Positions 62,854-64,000 of a stretch of 64,000 bases of DNA are shown here, piece by piece (positions within the stretch are counted from its first letter, which is position 1; each line of letters begins with the position of its first letter). Made by a program: the position numbers and the translations under genes. The DNA is from Bog-473 sp963721585 (GTDB taxonomy: Bacteria > Actinomycetota > Acidimicrobiia > Acidimicrobiales > RAAP-2): assembly GCA_963721585.1 (NCBI GenBank), contig CAVRJN010000008.1, positions 372,001-436,000 of the forward strand, given 5' to 3'. The notes beneath the pieces are model-generated. The model made no database searches and had not been told where the DNA came from. It saw only the letters and a program-made list of their open reading frames with translations.

Positions 62854-63733
62854 CTCCTCCGACTCGGCCGCCGCCCGGACGATCGCGCAGGAGGCTCCGG
62901 CCCCGCGCGGGCCGCGGCGCGGTTTGCGCACCATCGGCAGCTACACCCTGCTGACGGCGGGAGCCGTCATCGTCCTCTTCCCGATCTACGTGACGATCGT
63001 CAACTCGCTCCTCCCCCTGAACCAGCTGGTCCACCAACCGCCCCCGCTCTTCCCGACCGACCCCCAGTGGCACGACTACAGCGCCGCCTGGAACGGCGGG
63101 CAGATGTCGAAGTACATGGCGACGTCGGCGATCATGACGGTGATCATCGTGGCGGGGCAGCTCGTGACGTCTGTGTTGGCCGCCTACGCCTTCGCCTTCT
63201 TGACCTTTCCCTTCAAACGGACGCTCTTCGTGGTGTGCCTGGCCACACTGATGATCCCGCTCGAGGTCACGTTCATCACCAACCTCGACACGATCACCTC
63301 GCTGCACTGGTTCAACTCCTATGCGGGGCTTTCGATCCCGTTCCTCGCCACCGGGTTCGGCATCTTCCTGTTGCGGCAGGCCTTCCTGCAGATCCCCCGA
63401 GACCTGCAGGAGGCGGCCCAGCTCGACGGCTACGGGCACATGCGGTTCATGACCCGGGTGGCCGTCCCACTGGCCCGGCCCTCGCTCGCCGCGCTGGCGG
63501 TCTTCTCGTTCCTCGCCGCCTGGAACCAGTACCTGTGGCCGCTGGTGGCGACCGGTGGGACGTCGCCGCTCGACACGGTGCAGATCGGCCTGAAGCAGCT
63601 GCTGGGCACCCAGGTGTCCACCATCCCCGTCGCACTGGCCGGCACCGTGATCGCCTTCGTCCCGCTGGTGATCCTGCTCCTCGCCTTCCAGAAGCAACTG
63701 GTCCGGAGCCTCACCGCGGGCGCCGTCAAGTAA
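62843..63733 (+). CDS. Sugar ABC transporter permease (MalG/UgpE-type)
   Basis: A 296-residue second permease with six helices and the EAA loop DLQEAAQLDGYGHMRFMTRVAVPLARP. It starts 11 nt before the end of the first permease. Same complex as the flanking genes; the transported sugar is unknown. Confidence 0.92.
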   Translation: MPADSSDSAAARTIAQEAPAPRGPRRGLRTIGSYTLLTAGAVIVLFPIYVTIVNSLLPLNQLVHQPPPLFPTDPQWHDYSAAWNGGQMSKYMATSAIMTVIIVAGQLVTSVLAAYAFAFLTFPFKRTLFVVCLATLMIPLEVTFITNLDTITSLHWFNSYAGLSIPFLATGFGIFLLRQAFLQIPRDLQEAAQLDGYGHMRFMTRVAVPLARPSLAALAVFSFLAAWNQYLWPLVATGGTSPLDTVQIGLKQLLGTQVSTIPVALAGTVIAFVPLVILLLAFQKQLVRSLTAGAVK

Positions 63734-63795
63734 CCGGAGCGTGACGGGCCCCGCGTTGAGGCTGACCTGGTGCTCCAGGGTGCTAGGAAGGGGGT

Positions 63796-64000
63796 ATGCG
63801 GACCCTTCGTCTGGCCCGATTTTCCGCTGCCGCGCTGTTCGTCACGACGCTCGCCGGCACCGCCGGCGCCGCCGGCATCGGCTCCAGCGCCCCGGCGGGC
63901 GCGGCAAGCCTGCCCTCCTGCAATCTCAAGGCGCTCGCCAACCACAAGGGCACGGTCGACATCACCTTCTGGGAGTCGGCCTCGGAGGCCAACCTGACGG
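63796..64000 (+). CDS. Extracellular sugar-binding protein of the ABC importer, N-terminal part
   Basis: The ATG at 63796 follows AGGAAGGGGG. The visible 68 codons encode a signal peptide (RLARFSAAALFVTTLAG) and the start of the mature protein (GTVDITFWES), which matches the VTITFWxx opening of carbohydrate-binding proteins. No lipobox Cys is seen in the signal region, but an alternative LPSCNL segment just after it may serve. The rest lies beyond the window. Confidence 0.8.
   Translation, partial: MRTLRLARFSAAALFVTTLAGTAGAAGIGSSAPAGAASLPSCNLKALANHKGTVDITFWESASEANLT

Overview
The window is high-GC actinobacterial DNA with frequent GTG/TTG starts and short ATGA/GTGA/TGATG gene overlaps. It carries typical actinobacterial families (DUF3039, DUF2630, PimB-like mannosyltransferase, mycothiol-type ArsC, class II B12-dependent ribonucleotide reductase). 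The secreted NlpC/P60 protein has 42-residue GYWLVASDGGIFSFGDA-type repeats, which I associate with Acidimicrobiia. I infer an environmental, probably uncultured acidimicrobial-type actinobacterium. There is no 16S or marker phylogeny here to prove it.

Layout. 1-3.5 kb: a tightly coupled minus-strand catabolic operon (SDR, amidohydrolase, acetoacetate-decarboxylase-like protein, second amidohydrolase cut by the window edge). 3.6-8.7 kb: plus-strand envelope or secreted proteins (small secreted protein, DinB-like protein, membrane protein with a RodZ-type C-terminus, NlpC/P60 protein, phosphoesterase). 8.7-9.4 kb: a decayed stretch with an ArsR remnant. 9.4-13 kb: a 1196-residue VWA/DUF11 surface protein ending in an LAATG sortase signal. 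13-17.5 kb: a GntR regulator with an NHL-type membrane protein, a DUF6790 protein, and a SigE-type sigma factor coupled to a probable anti-sigma factor.

17.8-35.6 kb is the accessory part. It holds an arsenic block (arsR divergent from arsI, an aquaporin, an FAD oxidoreductase, arsC and a broken arsN1-like acetyltransferase), a GH43-DUF732 secreted protein, a TetR/MFS drug-efflux pair with a shared operator, a frameshifted sedolisin, and a TetR/CoA-transferase/CrtC-like operon. Four genes or gene remnants here carry frameshifts or truncations. A related short repeat (core TGTCGCGAAnTC, paired at about 22 bp) occurs at 17.84, 24.98 and 35.5 kb, which are the borders of these blocks.

35.6-64 kb is dense core genome. 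It contains nrdJ with two NrdR boxes, a glycerol kinase, an SDR/QueA-like/SufR-like operon, an ACT protein, an acyltransferase, an SMP-30 lactonase, an aminotransferase, a run of glycan and lipid genes (LLM, ROK kinase, SRPBCC, PimB-like), small zinc and Cys-rich proteins, a rhodanese, a CAU-anticodon tRNA, an RCK-pore-RCK potassium channel, a YfhO-like membrane protein with an epoxide-hydrolase-like partner, DUF2630, Lon, DUF3039, and a sugar ABC importer whose binding protein runs off the end.

Working together: arsC, the aquaporin and arsI form a plausible arsenate/organoarsenical detoxification set under ArsR, without ArsB or Acr3 in view. The nrdJ promoter is probably repressed by NrdR. 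The TetR repressor at 26.8 kb probably controls the MFS pump through paired GAACATTC-like sites.
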